A DNA stretch of 23,713 nt from DASWRT01 sp036403035 (GCA_036403035.1 DASWRT010000136.1:1-23713), one strand, 5' to 3'. Shown: positions 6,272 through 13,469, counted from the stretch's first letter. Notes: a model not told the origin generated them from the sequence alone. A program made the numbers and translations.

Positions 6272-7186
6272 ATGATGCGATCGATCCCTGACGACACTGA
6301 AAATCGCCTTGGCTTCGAAACAAAGCTCGCGGAGTTTCGCCCCAAGCTCCATCGCTACTGCTCACGGATGGCGGGCTCGGTGATCGATGGAGAGGACATC
6401 GTACAGGAAGTGCTCGTCAAGGCCCTTGAGGCCTTCCCGGGGAAGCAGATCAACAGTCTCGAAGGCTGGCTTTTCCGCGTTGCCCACAACGCTGCAGTGG
6501 ATTTCCTGCGCCGCCGTCGGCGACTGGAGGCCGTGTGGTCGGAGGAAGACCCGGACATGACCGTCGACAACACCGCGTACGCCGCGGTACGGCACGTCGC
6601 CGCGGCGAGCCTCAGGACCTTCATGCACCTGCCGATCGCGCAGCGCGGGTGCACCATCCTCATGGACGTGTTCGGCTACTCCCTTCAGGAAGTCGCCGAT
6701 ATCACCGGATTGAGCGTCCCGGCGGTCAAGGCTGCCCTCCATCGCGGCCGAACCCGGATACGCGATCTCGCCAACGAGCCTGACGACAGTGTCCCCCCGG
6801 CGTTGAGCCAGGAGGACCTCAGGCGTCTTGCGAAATACGTCGATCGCTTCAACGCCCGGGACTTCGACGCCGTGCGGGACATGCTGGCAAACGACGTCAG
6901 ACTTGAGCTGGTCGGCCGGACTCGGATGGACGGCCGCCAGCAGGTTTCCAGATACTTCCACAACTATGCCGGCGTCCACGACTGGCGCTTCGTCCCTGGC
7001 CTGGTGGATCGGCGGCCGGCGCTTCTGGTGGTCGACCCGAATGATGCGGCTGCACCACCATCTTACTTCGTCTTACTGGAATGGGCCGAAGACGACGTCG
7101 CGAGCATCCGCGATTTCCGGCACGCCCGCTATGTGGCGGAATCCGCCGAGATGATCGTGTTCGGTTCGACTGTGGGCGCGTCCTGA
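6272..7186 (+). CDS. ECF sigma factor with C-terminal SnoaL-like domain
   Basis: This 304-aa protein redirects RNA polymerase to stress promoters. Region sigma2 is at about residues 20-80 (FRPKLHRYCSRM, DGEDIVQEVLVKALE, GWLFRVAHNAAVDFLRRR). Region sigma4 is at about residues 110-165, with the helix-turn-helix YSLQEVADITGLSVPAVKAA and LHRGRTRIRDLA. A SnoaL/NTF2-like domain follows (about 178-295: YVDRFNARDFDAVRDMLAND, then WRFVPGLVDRRPALLVVDP). This architecture is known from ECF41/ECF56/ECF294-like and SigJ-like groups, where the extra domain modulates activity in place of a separate anti-sigma factor. No anti-sigma gene is visible nearby. Tandem ATGs at 6272 and 6275 are possible starts with a weak Shine-Dalgarno, which suggests coupling to the gene just upstream. 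Confidence 0.9.
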   Translation: MMRSIPDDTENRLGFETKLAEFRPKLHRYCSRMAGSVIDGEDIVQEVLVKALEAFPGKQINSLEGWLFRVAHNAAVDFLRRRRRLEAVWSEEDPDMTVDNTAYAAVRHVAAASLRTFMHLPIAQRGCTILMDVFGYSLQEVADITGLSVPAVKAALHRGRTRIRDLANEPDDSVPPALSQEDLRRLAKYVDRFNARDFDAVRDMLANDVRLELVGRTRMDGRQQVSRYFHNYAGVHDWRFVPGLVDRRPALLVVDPNDAAAPPSYFVLLEWAEDDVASIRDFRHARYVAESAEMIVFGSTVGAS

Positions 7187-7256
7187 TCGCTGCCGATCGG
7201 CGCACGGCGGGCGGAGAACGGCAGATGCCGCTTCGAGTGGCGTCGGGAGATTGCGA

Positions 7257-7697
7257 ATGAGCGACATCGAAGTTCAGGCCGCGAATGTTCTGAGCAGGTA
7301 CCGGACAGCTATCCTCAACAAGGATGTCGACGGCATGATGGCCCTCTACGCCGACGACGTGCGCGTTTTCGACGCATGGGGCGTGTGGACCTACCAAGGC
7401 GCCGCGGCCTGGCGACAGGCAGTCGAGCGGTGGTTCGGGTCGCTGCAGGACGAAACCGTCAAGGTTGGCTTGGAGGACATCAGGACCGATGGAGGATCGG
7501 ATCTGGCCGTCGTCAGCGCGGTCGCGACCTACGCCGCCGTTTCAGCAAAGGGCGAGGAGCTGCGATCGCTGGAGAACCGCGTGACTTGGTCGCTCGCGCG
7601 ACGCGAGCACGCGTGGAAGATCGTGCACGAGCATACCTCGGCGCCGATCGGGTTCGAGGATCTGAAGGCGATCCTGCGACGCCAGCCCGAGCGCTGA
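7257..7697 (+). CDS. SnoaL/NTF2-like (DUF4440-type) protein
   Basis: This 146-aa cytoplasmic protein has an NTF2-like cone fold: an N-terminal helix (VLSRYRTAILNKDVDGMMALYADDVRVFD), a G-x-x-x-W segment (TYQGAAAWRQAVERWF), then strands through RSLENRVTWSLARREHAWKIVHEHTSAP, where the W-K-I-V-H-E-H ending is typical of SnoaL_3/DUF4440 proteins. Members range from polyketide cyclases to proteins of unknown function, and no substrate can be named. The ATG at 7257 is chosen over a TTG at 7251 because GGGAGA ends 6 nt before it. It follows the ECF sigma gene by 70 bp in the same direction and is related in fold to that protein's C-terminal domain. Confidence 0.85.
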   Translation: MSDIEVQAANVLSRYRTAILNKDVDGMMALYADDVRVFDAWGVWTYQGAAAWRQAVERWFGSLQDETVKVGLEDIRTDGGSDLAVVSAVATYAAVSAKGEELRSLENRVTWSLARREHAWKIVHEHTSAPIGFEDLKAILRRQPER

Positions 7698-7777
7698 CTC
7701 GGTACAGTCGGCGATAATCGTTGAACGCGCCTGGTCAATGCGATCTTACCTGGCCAAGCCCTGCCGGTGCTGCAAAG

Positions 7778-7812
7778 CCAACCTGTCAAAACCCCTGTGC
7801 AGCGGTACTAGG
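7778..7812 (+). repeat. 35-bp direct repeat, copy 2 (solo MITE-like end)
   Basis: The segment is identical to 3211-3245 and ends in the same TACTAGG. There is no matching left end nearby, so this is a remnant or an alternative junction of the element at 3134-3244. It marks the right border of the accessory cassette. Confidence 0.85.
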
Positions 7813-7892
7813 AGCACCGAGATGAGTGTCGCCGCGCGCCGCACGCCTGGATTTCCTCGGCATCTTGGTGGTTCAAACGCTGTTGCTTCGGA

Positions 7893-8165
7893 TCAGCGCT
7901 TGCCGAACCGGCGATGCGCCGTCGCCGCGGCGAGGACGAGCACGAAGGCAAGCATGCCGCCGAGCGCCGCCGCGGCGCTCGCCGCGGGCGGGACGAGCCC
8001 GCCGCCGGGAAACGCCGACGCGATGCCCGCGGCGGACAGCGCGGCGAGGCCGCCGAGCAGCCGCCGCGGCATCCAGGCTCTCGCAGCGGCGTCGGCATCG
8101 GCGGCGGGTGCGCGATCGAAGGCTTGGATGTCGGAAGGGGAAGCGGCGGCAACCGGTCTGCTCAT
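7893..8165 (-). CDS. small membrane protein (90 aa), function unknown
   Basis: The reading frame from the ATG at 8163-8165 (MSRPVAAASPSDIQAF) gives about 35 polar residues. These are followed by two hydrophobic segments, roughly residues 36-58 (LLGGLAALSAAGIASAF) and 64-83 (ALGGMLAFVLVLAAATA), and a short basic end (HRRFGKR). That is a plausible two-helix inner-membrane protein with both ends on the same side. An AAGG about 8 nt upstream could serve as Shine-Dalgarno. The frame extends further upstream to 8231, but the added residues are basic and unlike the rest. I recognise no family, and Ala/Gly-rich frames in GC-rich DNA can arise by chance. Confidence 0.5.
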   Translation of the reverse strand: MSRPVAAASPSDIQAFDRAPAADADAAARAWMPRRLLGGLAALSAAGIASAFPGGGLVPPAASAAAALGGMLAFVLVLAAATAHRRFGKR

Positions 8166-8474
8166 GCTCTGCCTTTTTCGACTCCGGGCAGCCGGGCGGG
8201 TTACTTGAATCGACCCGACGGACAGCCGCACGGAACATGGCTCGTGAAGTCTTCCGGGCGGCGGAACCGATCGTTTCCTTTTACCGGAAACCCCGATTAC
8301 TTCTATCTCGCCCGTTGGGAGAAGAATGAGTCATATTGATTAACCCAGAGTTTATGAGAACTGCCGTCGATCCGGTCTCGGCGAGGAGTGTCGCCGGAGC
8401 CACGTTCCCCGCTTCGCCTATGGGACGGGACGGAGGCCGTTCGAAGCGGCGGCCGAAGGGGCATGATGGCGGTT

Positions 8475-8508
8475 GCCGGCATGTCCCGATAGGACATATG
8501 ATGCCGGC
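8475..8508. repeat. compound hairpin
   Basis: GCCGGC (8475-8480) pairs with GCCGGC (8503-8508). Inside it ATGTCC (8481-8486) pairs with GGACAT (8492-8497) around a CGATA loop, leaving a 5-nt ATGAT bulge on one side. This gives twelve paired positions in total. No T-tract follows, so it is not a classic terminator. Confidence 0.5.
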
Positions 8509-8540
8509 CGCTCTTTGACATCGTGAATCGTTCTGACCGT

Positions 8541-8559
8541 CCCGCCACAGTGCGGCGGG
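8541..8559. repeat. GC hairpin
   Basis: CCCGCC (8541-8546) and GGCGGG (8554-8559) form a 6-bp stem with a 7-nt loop, 32 bp downstream of the compound hairpin. In such GC-rich DNA this could be chance. Confidence 0.3.
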
Positions 8560-8632
8560 CGGCAGTGGGAACGGTAACGGTCGCACCACCAAAACGACCC
8601 TCATCTCCACACTGCCGAGCAAGGGATCGCGG

Positions 8633-8682
8633 AACAGGACATCAACAGGAGGAAAACAGGAAAAGAACAGGCGGGAAACAGG
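8633..8682. repeat. five AACAGG boxes at an exact 11-bp period
   Basis: AACAGG begins at 8633, 8644, 8655, 8666 and 8677, with the five intervening bases different each time. On the minus strand the same array reads CCTGTT every 11 bp. A degenerate sixth position (AACCTG, 8689) follows. Exact helical phasing with a conserved core and variable spacer is the pattern of tandem transcription-factor sites, for example OmpR/PhoB-type direct repeats, and not of simple slippage. Confidence 0.8.
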
Positions 8683-8886
8683 CGCCAGAACCTGTTTTTC
8701 CCGAACGTGAGTCGTTCTGCTTCAACGGCTTAAACCAAAGCCGCCGCCTGTATTTTTGTCGGCCGCGGGTGGTCGGTACGCGCGCCGGGCGCGGAATGCT
8801 CAGCAGAGTGAACGGCTTGCGGCCGTTTCCTCCGCCGACTGTTCAGGATGGATGCCGGACGTGTCCGTTTGGAGAATAAAGCGGCG

Positions 8887-9087
8887 CTACCGCTTCATTC
8901 CCGGCGTCCATTTCTCGACCCGCGTCGGTTTCTCGGCCGCTCCGGGCAGCGGGCGCTTGACGACGCGGGTGACGAAATCCTCAAAGCGGCGGCGCAGCTC
9001 GGCGCGCTGCGCGTCGGTCATGTCCTGGACGCGCAGATGCGACAGGTCGGCCTGGGTAAGATCGTCGTTCTTCATCGCGGCGCCCAT
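8887..9087 (-). CDS. small hypothetical protein (66 aa)
   Basis: The protein is charged and soluble: MKNDDLTQADLSHLRVQDMTDAQRAEL... followed by a helix RRRFEDFVTRVVKRPL and a basic Pro-containing end (EKPTRVEKWTPGMKR). The composition is protein-like and unlike the shadow frames around it. The ATG at 9087 has a GGA/GGCGG-rich upstream stretch; an ATG at 9075 would remove MGAA. It follows the XRE gene by 16 bp and is the last gene of the seven-gene minus-strand run. I recognise no family. Confidence 0.6.
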   Translation of the reverse strand: MGAAMKNDDLTQADLSHLRVQDMTDAQRAELRRRFEDFVTRVVKRPLPGAAEKPTRVEKWTPGMKR

Positions 9088-9103
9088 CGTCGCCGCCCGT
9101 CCG

Positions 9104-9565
9104 TTAAGGAGCCGCTAACGGGCCCGGTGCAGCCGCCGGTGATGCCGCCGCTGTCTTCGTTGCCGCCGCGGCCGGCCGCGCCCGCCGCCGCCGGGGCGGC
9201 GGCGGGGCCGCCGGCGTGCTGCGCAGCAGGTCGAGCATGCCGTCGACCGTCGCCTCGGGCAGCTTGCGGATCCGCTCCGCCAGCAGGTTGGCAAGCTCCG
9301 TCGCCTTCGGCGACAGGCCGGCGGTGTCGACCGTGATCCGCGGGTGCGAGAGCCGCGCCAGCCGGACCAGCTCGTCGGCGTCGTCCCAGATGATGTTGAG
9401 CTGGGCGCAGATCGCGACGACCAGGGCGTGCGTCGGCCGGCCGCGCCGCCCGTGCTCCAGCGCCGAGAGGTAGGCCGGCGAGACGCCGAGCGCGTCGGCC
9501 AGCGCATGCAGCGTCAGCCCGCGCTCGGCGCGCAGCGCCCGCAGCCGTGCGCCGAACGGCGTCAT
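9104..9565 (-). CDS. XRE-family helix-turn-helix transcriptional regulator
   Basis: This 153-aa protein has a Cro/CI-type HTH at residues 4-60 (FGARLRALRAERGLTLHALADALGVSPAYLSALEHGRRGRP), in which the recognition helix SPAYLSALE is typical. A second conserved block follows (residues 75-115, LSPKATELANLLAERIRKLPEATVDGMLDLLRS). The last 35 residues are a low-complexity Pro/Arg/Ala tail. Its ATG overlaps the stop of the upstream 302-aa gene by 4 bp (ATGA at 9562-9565), implying translational coupling. Its targets are unknown; autoregulation is plausible but no operator is evident because the gene lies inside an operon. Confidence 0.85.
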   Translation of the reverse strand: MTPFGARLRALRAERGLTLHALADALGVSPAYLSALEHGRRGRPTHALVVAICAQLNIIWDDADELVRLARLSHPRITVDTAGLSPKATELANLLAERIRKLPEATVDGMLDLLRSTPAAPPPPRRRRARPAAAATKTAAASPAAAPGPLAAP

Positions 9566-10470
9566 TCGTCCTCGCCGCCGAACAGGAGGGCGGCCGGGTC
9601 CGGGATCTCGCCGGCCTCGGTCAGCAGGTTCAGCAGCATCAGCGCGCCGTAGCGCTGGAGGTGGCGGGGCTGGTAGCGGCCGCCGGTTTCCATCCCGATG
9701 ATGGTCTCGACGGTGCGTTCGATGGCGCGGTCGATCGCTTCCATCGCGTCCGACTCGCCGTCGACCTCGTCTTCCTCGAGTTCGTCTTCCTCGTTCTCGG
9801 CCGTGACCTCGTTCTCGGCGGCGCGGCGCTGGACGCGGAACTGCGCGAGCACCGACTCCGACAGCGCCTCGCCGTCATAGGCTTCCGCCGCGGCGAGGAA
9901 CTCGGCGAGGATCAGCGGCCAGCGCGGCGTCGCCTCGTCCGGTCCGGACAGCGCATAGGCGTCCGGGGTGTTGTAGTCGCGCTCCTCCGAGAGCGAGGCG
10001 ATCGCCTCGAAATGCAGCACCCGCGTCATGCCGGCGATCACCGGCATGAACATGGACTGCACCGGGTCGTCCGGCTCGGTCGGCAGAGTCGCCTGCGTCG
10101 CGGCGCCGCCGCCGCCGGTCAGCAGGTCCCATTCCGGGATCTGCACCTTCGGCAGCGCCCAGGCGCCCTGCTTCCGGTCGAGATCCCAGAAGACGAAGAA
10201 GGTCGGCGCGCGGCGGTCGAGCCAGCGGCGGACGTCGGCGACGGTCACCGGCACGTGCAGCCGCCCGTCCTCGCCGCGATACTTCCGCGGCTTGCGCGTG
10301 CCCTGCACTGCGAGCCACACCTCCAGCGGCGGCAGGCGGCAGTTCGACGGCACCCGCGCCAGCAGCTCGACCGTGTCGGCGGCGACGGTGACCCGCTCCA
10401 CCGGCCAGCCGGCATCCCGGCACAGCGCCTCGGCGGCGTCGAGGGCTTCTTCGGTCAGGCGGTTCTGCAT
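9562..10470 (-). CDS. protein of unknown function (302 aa), DUF4365-like N-terminus possible
   Basis: The N-terminal half (about residues 45-115) reads PLEVWLAVQGTRKPRKY, VTVADVRRWLDRRAPTFFVFWDLDRKQGAWALP. A sequence of strand, basic loop, helix with Trp, then Pro-x-hydrophobic strand with an Asp resembles the DUF4365 / nuclease-like fold, where such blocks read as a conjugated 'W...P.ffv..D'. I hold this loosely. A very acidic low-complexity tract (residues about 225-250, ENEEDELEEDEVDGES) separates this from a C-terminal helical part. It is co-directional with smr (23-bp gap) and coupled by ATGA to the XRE gene, so these two probably act together. The ATG at 10470 follows a GAGAA Shine-Dalgarno. 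Confidence 0.7.
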   Translation of the reverse strand: MQNRLTEEALDAAEALCRDAGWPVERVTVAADTVELLARVPSNCRLPPLEVWLAVQGTRKPRKYRGEDGRLHVPVTVADVRRWLDRRAPTFFVFWDLDRKQGAWALPKVQIPEWDLLTGGGGAATQATLPTEPDDPVQSMFMPVIAGMTRVLHFEAIASLSEERDYNTPDAYALSGPDEATPRWPLILAEFLAAAEAYDGEALSESVLAQFRVQRRAAENEVTAENEEDELEEDEVDGESDAMEAIDRAIERTVETIIGMETGGRYQPRHLQRYGALMLLNLLTEAGEIPDPAALLFGGEDE

Positions 10471-10493
10471 ATCGGTTCTCCCTTGAGAGAGGG

Positions 10494-11183
10494 TCAGGGA
10501 CTGCCGTTGCCGGCGCCGCGATGGCGGCGTATCAGGATATAGAGTGCGCCGCCGCCGCCGTGCTGCGGCTGCGCCGGCGTGAAGGCGAGGACCCGCGCCC
10601 GGTTCGGCCCCTCGTTGAGCCAGCGCGGCACGGCCCGGCGCAGCACGCCGCCGTTCTCGGGGCCGCCGTCATCGGCGGCGCGCCGGAAGCCCTTGCCGGT
10701 GATGACGAGCAGGCAGCGCAGCCCGCGCGCCTCGGCGCGGGCGAGGAACGCCCCCAGCGCGCCGTGCGCCTCGTCCTGGGTCATGCCGTGCAGATCCAGC
10801 CGCGCCTCGATCGGGTACTGGCCGCGCTTCAGCCGCTCGGCGCTGCGCTTGTCGAGGCCCGGCGCGGCGCGGTGGGTGGAAAGGTCCGGCAGCGCGATCG
10901 GCCGGCGCTCAGGGGGCGGCGCCGGCTGCGGCGGGCGAGGGGAGGGCGGCGCCGCGGAGTCAGGAGCCGGCGGCGCGGCCGCTGCCGTCGCTGGCGGCTC
11001 TTCCTCCGGCGCCGCGGGATGCCGCCGTCCCGGCAGCGGCCGGACGCCGCGCACCACGGTGCGCCACAGCTCCAGCTCGGCGTCGGTCGGGCGATGGCGG
11101 CGCTGCGGCCGCGGTGACGGCCGGCCGGCCGCCTCGGCGGTGCCGATGCCTTGCCTCCTGCCGCTGCCGTCGCCCGCCGCCAT
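10494..11183 (-). CDS. Smr-domain protein
   Basis: This 229-aa protein has a C-terminal Smr domain (about residues 125-222). It begins with the signature LDLHGMT, continues EAHGALGAFLARAEARGLRCLLVITGKG (the T-G-K-G motif) and ends GGGGALYILIRR. Smr domains have nicking or RNA-cleaving activity in some proteins and occur at the end of MutS2. The N-terminal part has the RPTDAELELWRTVVRGVRPLPGR block seen in alphaproteobacterial stand-alone Smr proteins, followed by a long Pro/Ala-rich linker. The ATG at 11183 lies 9 bp downstream of the lutC stop. A small overlapping frame (10960-11196, other phase) is not used. Function in this operon is unknown. Confidence 0.88.
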   Translation of the reverse strand: MAAGDGSGRRQGIGTAEAAGRPSPRPQRRHRPTDAELELWRTVVRGVRPLPGRRHPAAPEEEPPATAAAAPPAPDSAAPPSPRPPQPAPPPERRPIALPDLSTHRAAPGLDKRSAERLKRGQYPIEARLDLHGMTQDEAHGALGAFLARAEARGLRCLLVITGKGFRRAADDGGPENGGVLRRAVPRWLNEGPNRARVLAFTPAQPQHGGGGALYILIRRHRGAGNGSP

Positions 11184-11192
11184 CGCCGCCGC

Positions 11193-12008
11193 TCATTCCG
11201 TGCCGCCGTCGCCGGCGGCAGTGTCGCTCTTGCGGTTCCGCCGCTTGGCCTGCTGCCGCGGCGGCGGCTTGACGGCAGCGTCGGCCGTCTCTGCCGCCGG
11301 GTCGACGACGACGAGGTGCAGCCGCCGCGGGCCGTGCGCCCCGAGCTGGAGCCGCAACTCGATGTCGCCGGTCCGCGACGGGCCGGTCACGAAATTGACG
11401 GTGCGCGGCATCGCGCCCGGTCGCTGCTCGCGCAGCTTCGTCCAGGCATCCTCGTAGCTGCCGACGACCTGGTCGGCGCGGACGACGACGACGTGCGTGT
11501 CGGGCAGGAAGTTGAGCGTCGACGGATGCTCGGCGCCGGAAGCGAGCATCAGCGTCCCGGTCTCGGCGACCGCGGCGAAGCAGCTGGTGACGCTCACCGC
11601 GTCGCTGGCCAGCGCCGGCCGGCCGCGGCTGATCTGGAGCAGCGGCCGGTCCGCCCAGGGGATCGGGTCGAGCGCCGGGTCCGGCGCCATCACGACCTCG
11701 CTGGGCAGGTTGTTGGCGGCGAGGTAGGCGGTGACGGCCTCCGGCACGTCGTCGAGCGAGGCGACGCGGTGCACCGTCGCCTGCACTCCCTCGGCCTGCT
11801 TGACGAACAGGTCGAGCTTCCCGGCATCGTCGAGCGCCGCGGCGCGGGCCGGGATCGTGTTGCGCGGCGGCGCCGCGAGCCGCGCCGCGAGCGCGCCGGC
11901 CTCCGCCTCGCCGAGCGGTCCGCGCCGCAGCGAGCGGCGGATGCCGCCGAGGATCTGGTCGCGGGCCGAGGAGGAACCGCCGCCGCTGTTGCTGCCGTCG
12001 CCGCTCAT
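11193..12008 (-). CDS. lutC: LutC, lactate utilisation protein C
   Basis: This 271-aa LUD-domain protein is the third subunit of the LutABC L-lactate dehydrogenase system and contains no iron-sulphur motif. Family blocks visible are DDVPEAVTAYLAANNLPSEVVMAPD, SVTSCFAAVAETGTLML, and HPSTLNFLPDTHVVVV followed by DQVVGSYEDAW; it then runs FVTGPSRTGDIE, where the T-G-P-S-R-T-x-D-I-E motif is diagnostic. Two tails are unusual: a Gly/Ser-rich start (GDGSNSGGGSSS) and a basic C-terminal extension rich in Pro, Arg and Lys after about residue 240. The ATG at 12006-12008 overlaps the lutB stop by 4 bp. It is cytoplasmic, acting in lactate-to-pyruvate oxidation. Confidence 0.93.
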   Translation of the reverse strand: MSGDGSNSGGGSSSARDQILGGIRRSLRRGPLGEAEAGALAARLAAPPRNTIPARAAALDDAGKLDLFVKQAEGVQATVHRVASLDDVPEAVTAYLAANNLPSEVVMAPDPALDPIPWADRPLLQISRGRPALASDAVSVTSCFAAVAETGTLMLASGAEHPSTLNFLPDTHVVVVRADQVVGSYEDAWTKLREQRPGAMPRTVNFVTGPSRTGDIELRLQLGAHGPRRLHLVVVDPAAETADAAVKPPPRQQAKRRNRKSDTAAGDGGTE

Positions 12009-13453
12009 TGCGGTGCTGCCGGCCCGGCGAAGCCGCGGTTGCGCTGCCGCTCCGCCCACATCTCGTGGAAGCTGCGGCCCTGCGGCGCCGGCATGTCGCG
12101 GACGCCGGTCCAGCCGGACGCCAGCGGCAGCGACCGGAACCGGCCGCGGTTCCGCCCGAAGGCGCCCAGGAGGCGGGCGCCGACCGCGGCGGCGGTGCGG
12201 TAGAGCTGTGGGCGCTGCGCGAAGAACGCCCAGAGCTTGAGCCCGGCGCGGTAGGACGACGGCTGGAGCTTGCGCTCGAACTCGCGTTCCCGCCAGTGCC
12301 GCATCATCTTCGGCAGCGGGATCTTCATCGGGCAGACGCTCTCGCACTTGCCGCAGAAGGTCGAGGCGTTCGGCAGGTGCCCGGCCTTGTCGATGCCGAC
12401 GAGCTGCGGCGTCAGCACCGAACCCATCGGCCCGGAGTAAACCCAGCCGTATGAATGGCCGCCGACCGAGCCGTAGACCGGGCAATGGTTGATGCACGCG
12501 GCGCAGCGGATGCAGCGCAGCATGTCCTGGAACTCGGTGCCGAGCATGGCGCTGCGGCCGTTGTCGAGCAGGATGACGTGGAACTGTTCCGGCCCGTCGA
12601 GGTCGCCGGGGCGGCGCGGCCCGGTGGAAACCGTCGTGTAGCTGGAGAACTCCTGACCGCTCGCCGACCGGGCGAGGACGCGCAGGATCGTCGATACGTC
12701 CTCCAGCGTCGGAACGACTTTCTCGATCGTCGTCAGCACGACATGCGCCTTCGGCAGGAGCTGCGTCAGGTCGCCGTTGCCCTCGTTGGTGACGATGATG
12801 CTGGAGCCGGTCTCGGCGATCAGGAAATTGGCGCCGGTGATGCCGACATCGGCTTTCAGGAATTTCGGGCGCAGCACCTGCCGCGCCTCGTCGGTCATGG
12901 TTTCCGTCTCGTCGAGGACGCGATCCGGCGGCAGCTCGGTGTGGGCCGCGCGGAAACTCTCCGCCACCTGCTCCTTCAGCAGGTGGATTGCCGGCGCGAT
13001 GATGTGGCTCGGCGCCTCGTTCCGGATCTGGATGATATACTCGCCGAGGTCGGTCTCGACCGGCGTGATCCCTTCCTTTTCGAGGAAGCCGTTGAGCGAG
13101 ATCTCCTCGCCGACCATCGACTTGCCCTTGGTGACGGTCTTCGCGTCGACCGAGCGGCAGATCTCCAGGACCGTCTGCCGCGCCTCCTCGGCCGTCCGGC
13201 ACCAATGGACCTTGCCGCCGCGCGCGACGGCGTTGCGCTCGAACGTCTCCAGATAGAAGTCGAGGTTGGCGAGCGTGTGATCCTTGATCCGCCGCGCCTC
13301 CTCGCGCAGCGTTTCGAACTCCGGCAGCCGCTCGACCGCGGCAAGCCGCATCGCCGGGAAGTCGGTGCCCAGCTTGTGCAGCGCATGCTGCAAGGTCGGA
13401 TTGCCGAGCGCCTTGCCGGCGTTGCGCTTGAAGTCGGGGCTGGTCACCTGCAT
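12005..13453 (-). CDS. lutB: LutB, iron-sulphur lactate utilisation protein B
   Basis: This 482-aa protein combines an N-terminal LUD domain (about residues 65-300, with TKGKSMVGEEI, GANFLIAETGSSIIVTNEGN) and a C-terminal ferredoxin-like pair of [4Fe-4S] sites. These are CIRCAACINHCP at about residue 314 and CGKCESVCP at about residue 366, each with the Cys-Pro that ends the motif. LutB carries electrons between the other subunits in L-lactate oxidation. Length is normal for the family (about 470-480 aa). The ATG at 13453 is 16 bp downstream of the lutA stop. The stop overlaps the start of lutC. Confidence 0.94.
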   Translation of the reverse strand: MQVTSPDFKRNAGKALGNPTLQHALHKLGTDFPAMRLAAVERLPEFETLREEARRIKDHTLANLDFYLETFERNAVARGGKVHWCRTAEEARQTVLEICRSVDAKTVTKGKSMVGEEISLNGFLEKEGITPVETDLGEYIIQIRNEAPSHIIAPAIHLLKEQVAESFRAAHTELPPDRVLDETETMTDEARQVLRPKFLKADVGITGANFLIAETGSSIIVTNEGNGDLTQLLPKAHVVLTTIEKVVPTLEDVSTILRVLARSASGQEFSSYTTVSTGPRRPGDLDGPEQFHVILLDNGRSAMLGTEFQDMLRCIRCAACINHCPVYGSVGGHSYGWVYSGPMGSVLTPQLVGIDKAGHLPNASTFCGKCESVCPMKIPLPKMMRHWREREFERKLQPSSYRAGLKLWAFFAQRPQLYRTAAAVGARLLGAFGRNRGRFRSLPLASGWTGVRDMPAPQGRSFHEMWAERQRNRGFAGPAAPQ

Positions 13454-13469
13454 CGGGCGGCGCCTTTCC

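Larger units (their letters stand above)
8166..8886. other. gene-free stretch with structured and repeated DNA
   Basis: About 720 bp with no frame of protein-like composition on either strand. It includes a relatively AT-rich patch (about 8325-8360), a compound hairpin (8475-8508), a second hairpin (8541-8559), the AACAGG array (8633-8682) and a small CGGCTT...AAGCCG stem near 8727-8744 followed by a T-run. It should contain the promoter of the 90-aa membrane protein. Confidence 0.5.

Noticed and set aside
8281..8622. Minus-strand frames in the 8.2-8.6 kb gap considered as a small gene
   Set aside because: Arg/Pro/Ser-rich translation, no hydrophobic or structured pattern, and overlapping frames of equal quality.
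8633..8682. AACAGG array considered as a CRISPR
   Set aside because: The repeat is only 6 bp with 5-bp spacers; CRISPR repeats and spacers are each several times longer, and no cas gene is present.
10960..11196. 78-codon minus-strand frame whose ATG overlaps the lutC stop (ATGA)
   Set aside because: Composition is Arg/Ala/Gly-rich and the frame lies out of phase inside the Smr gene, whose N-terminal block is conserved.
11193..13205. 670-codon minus-strand frame that seems to fuse a large domain to LutC
   Set aside because: Only the part from 12008 down is LutC. The upstream part is lutB DNA read out of frame, and lutB itself is intact in the other phase with an ATGA junction.
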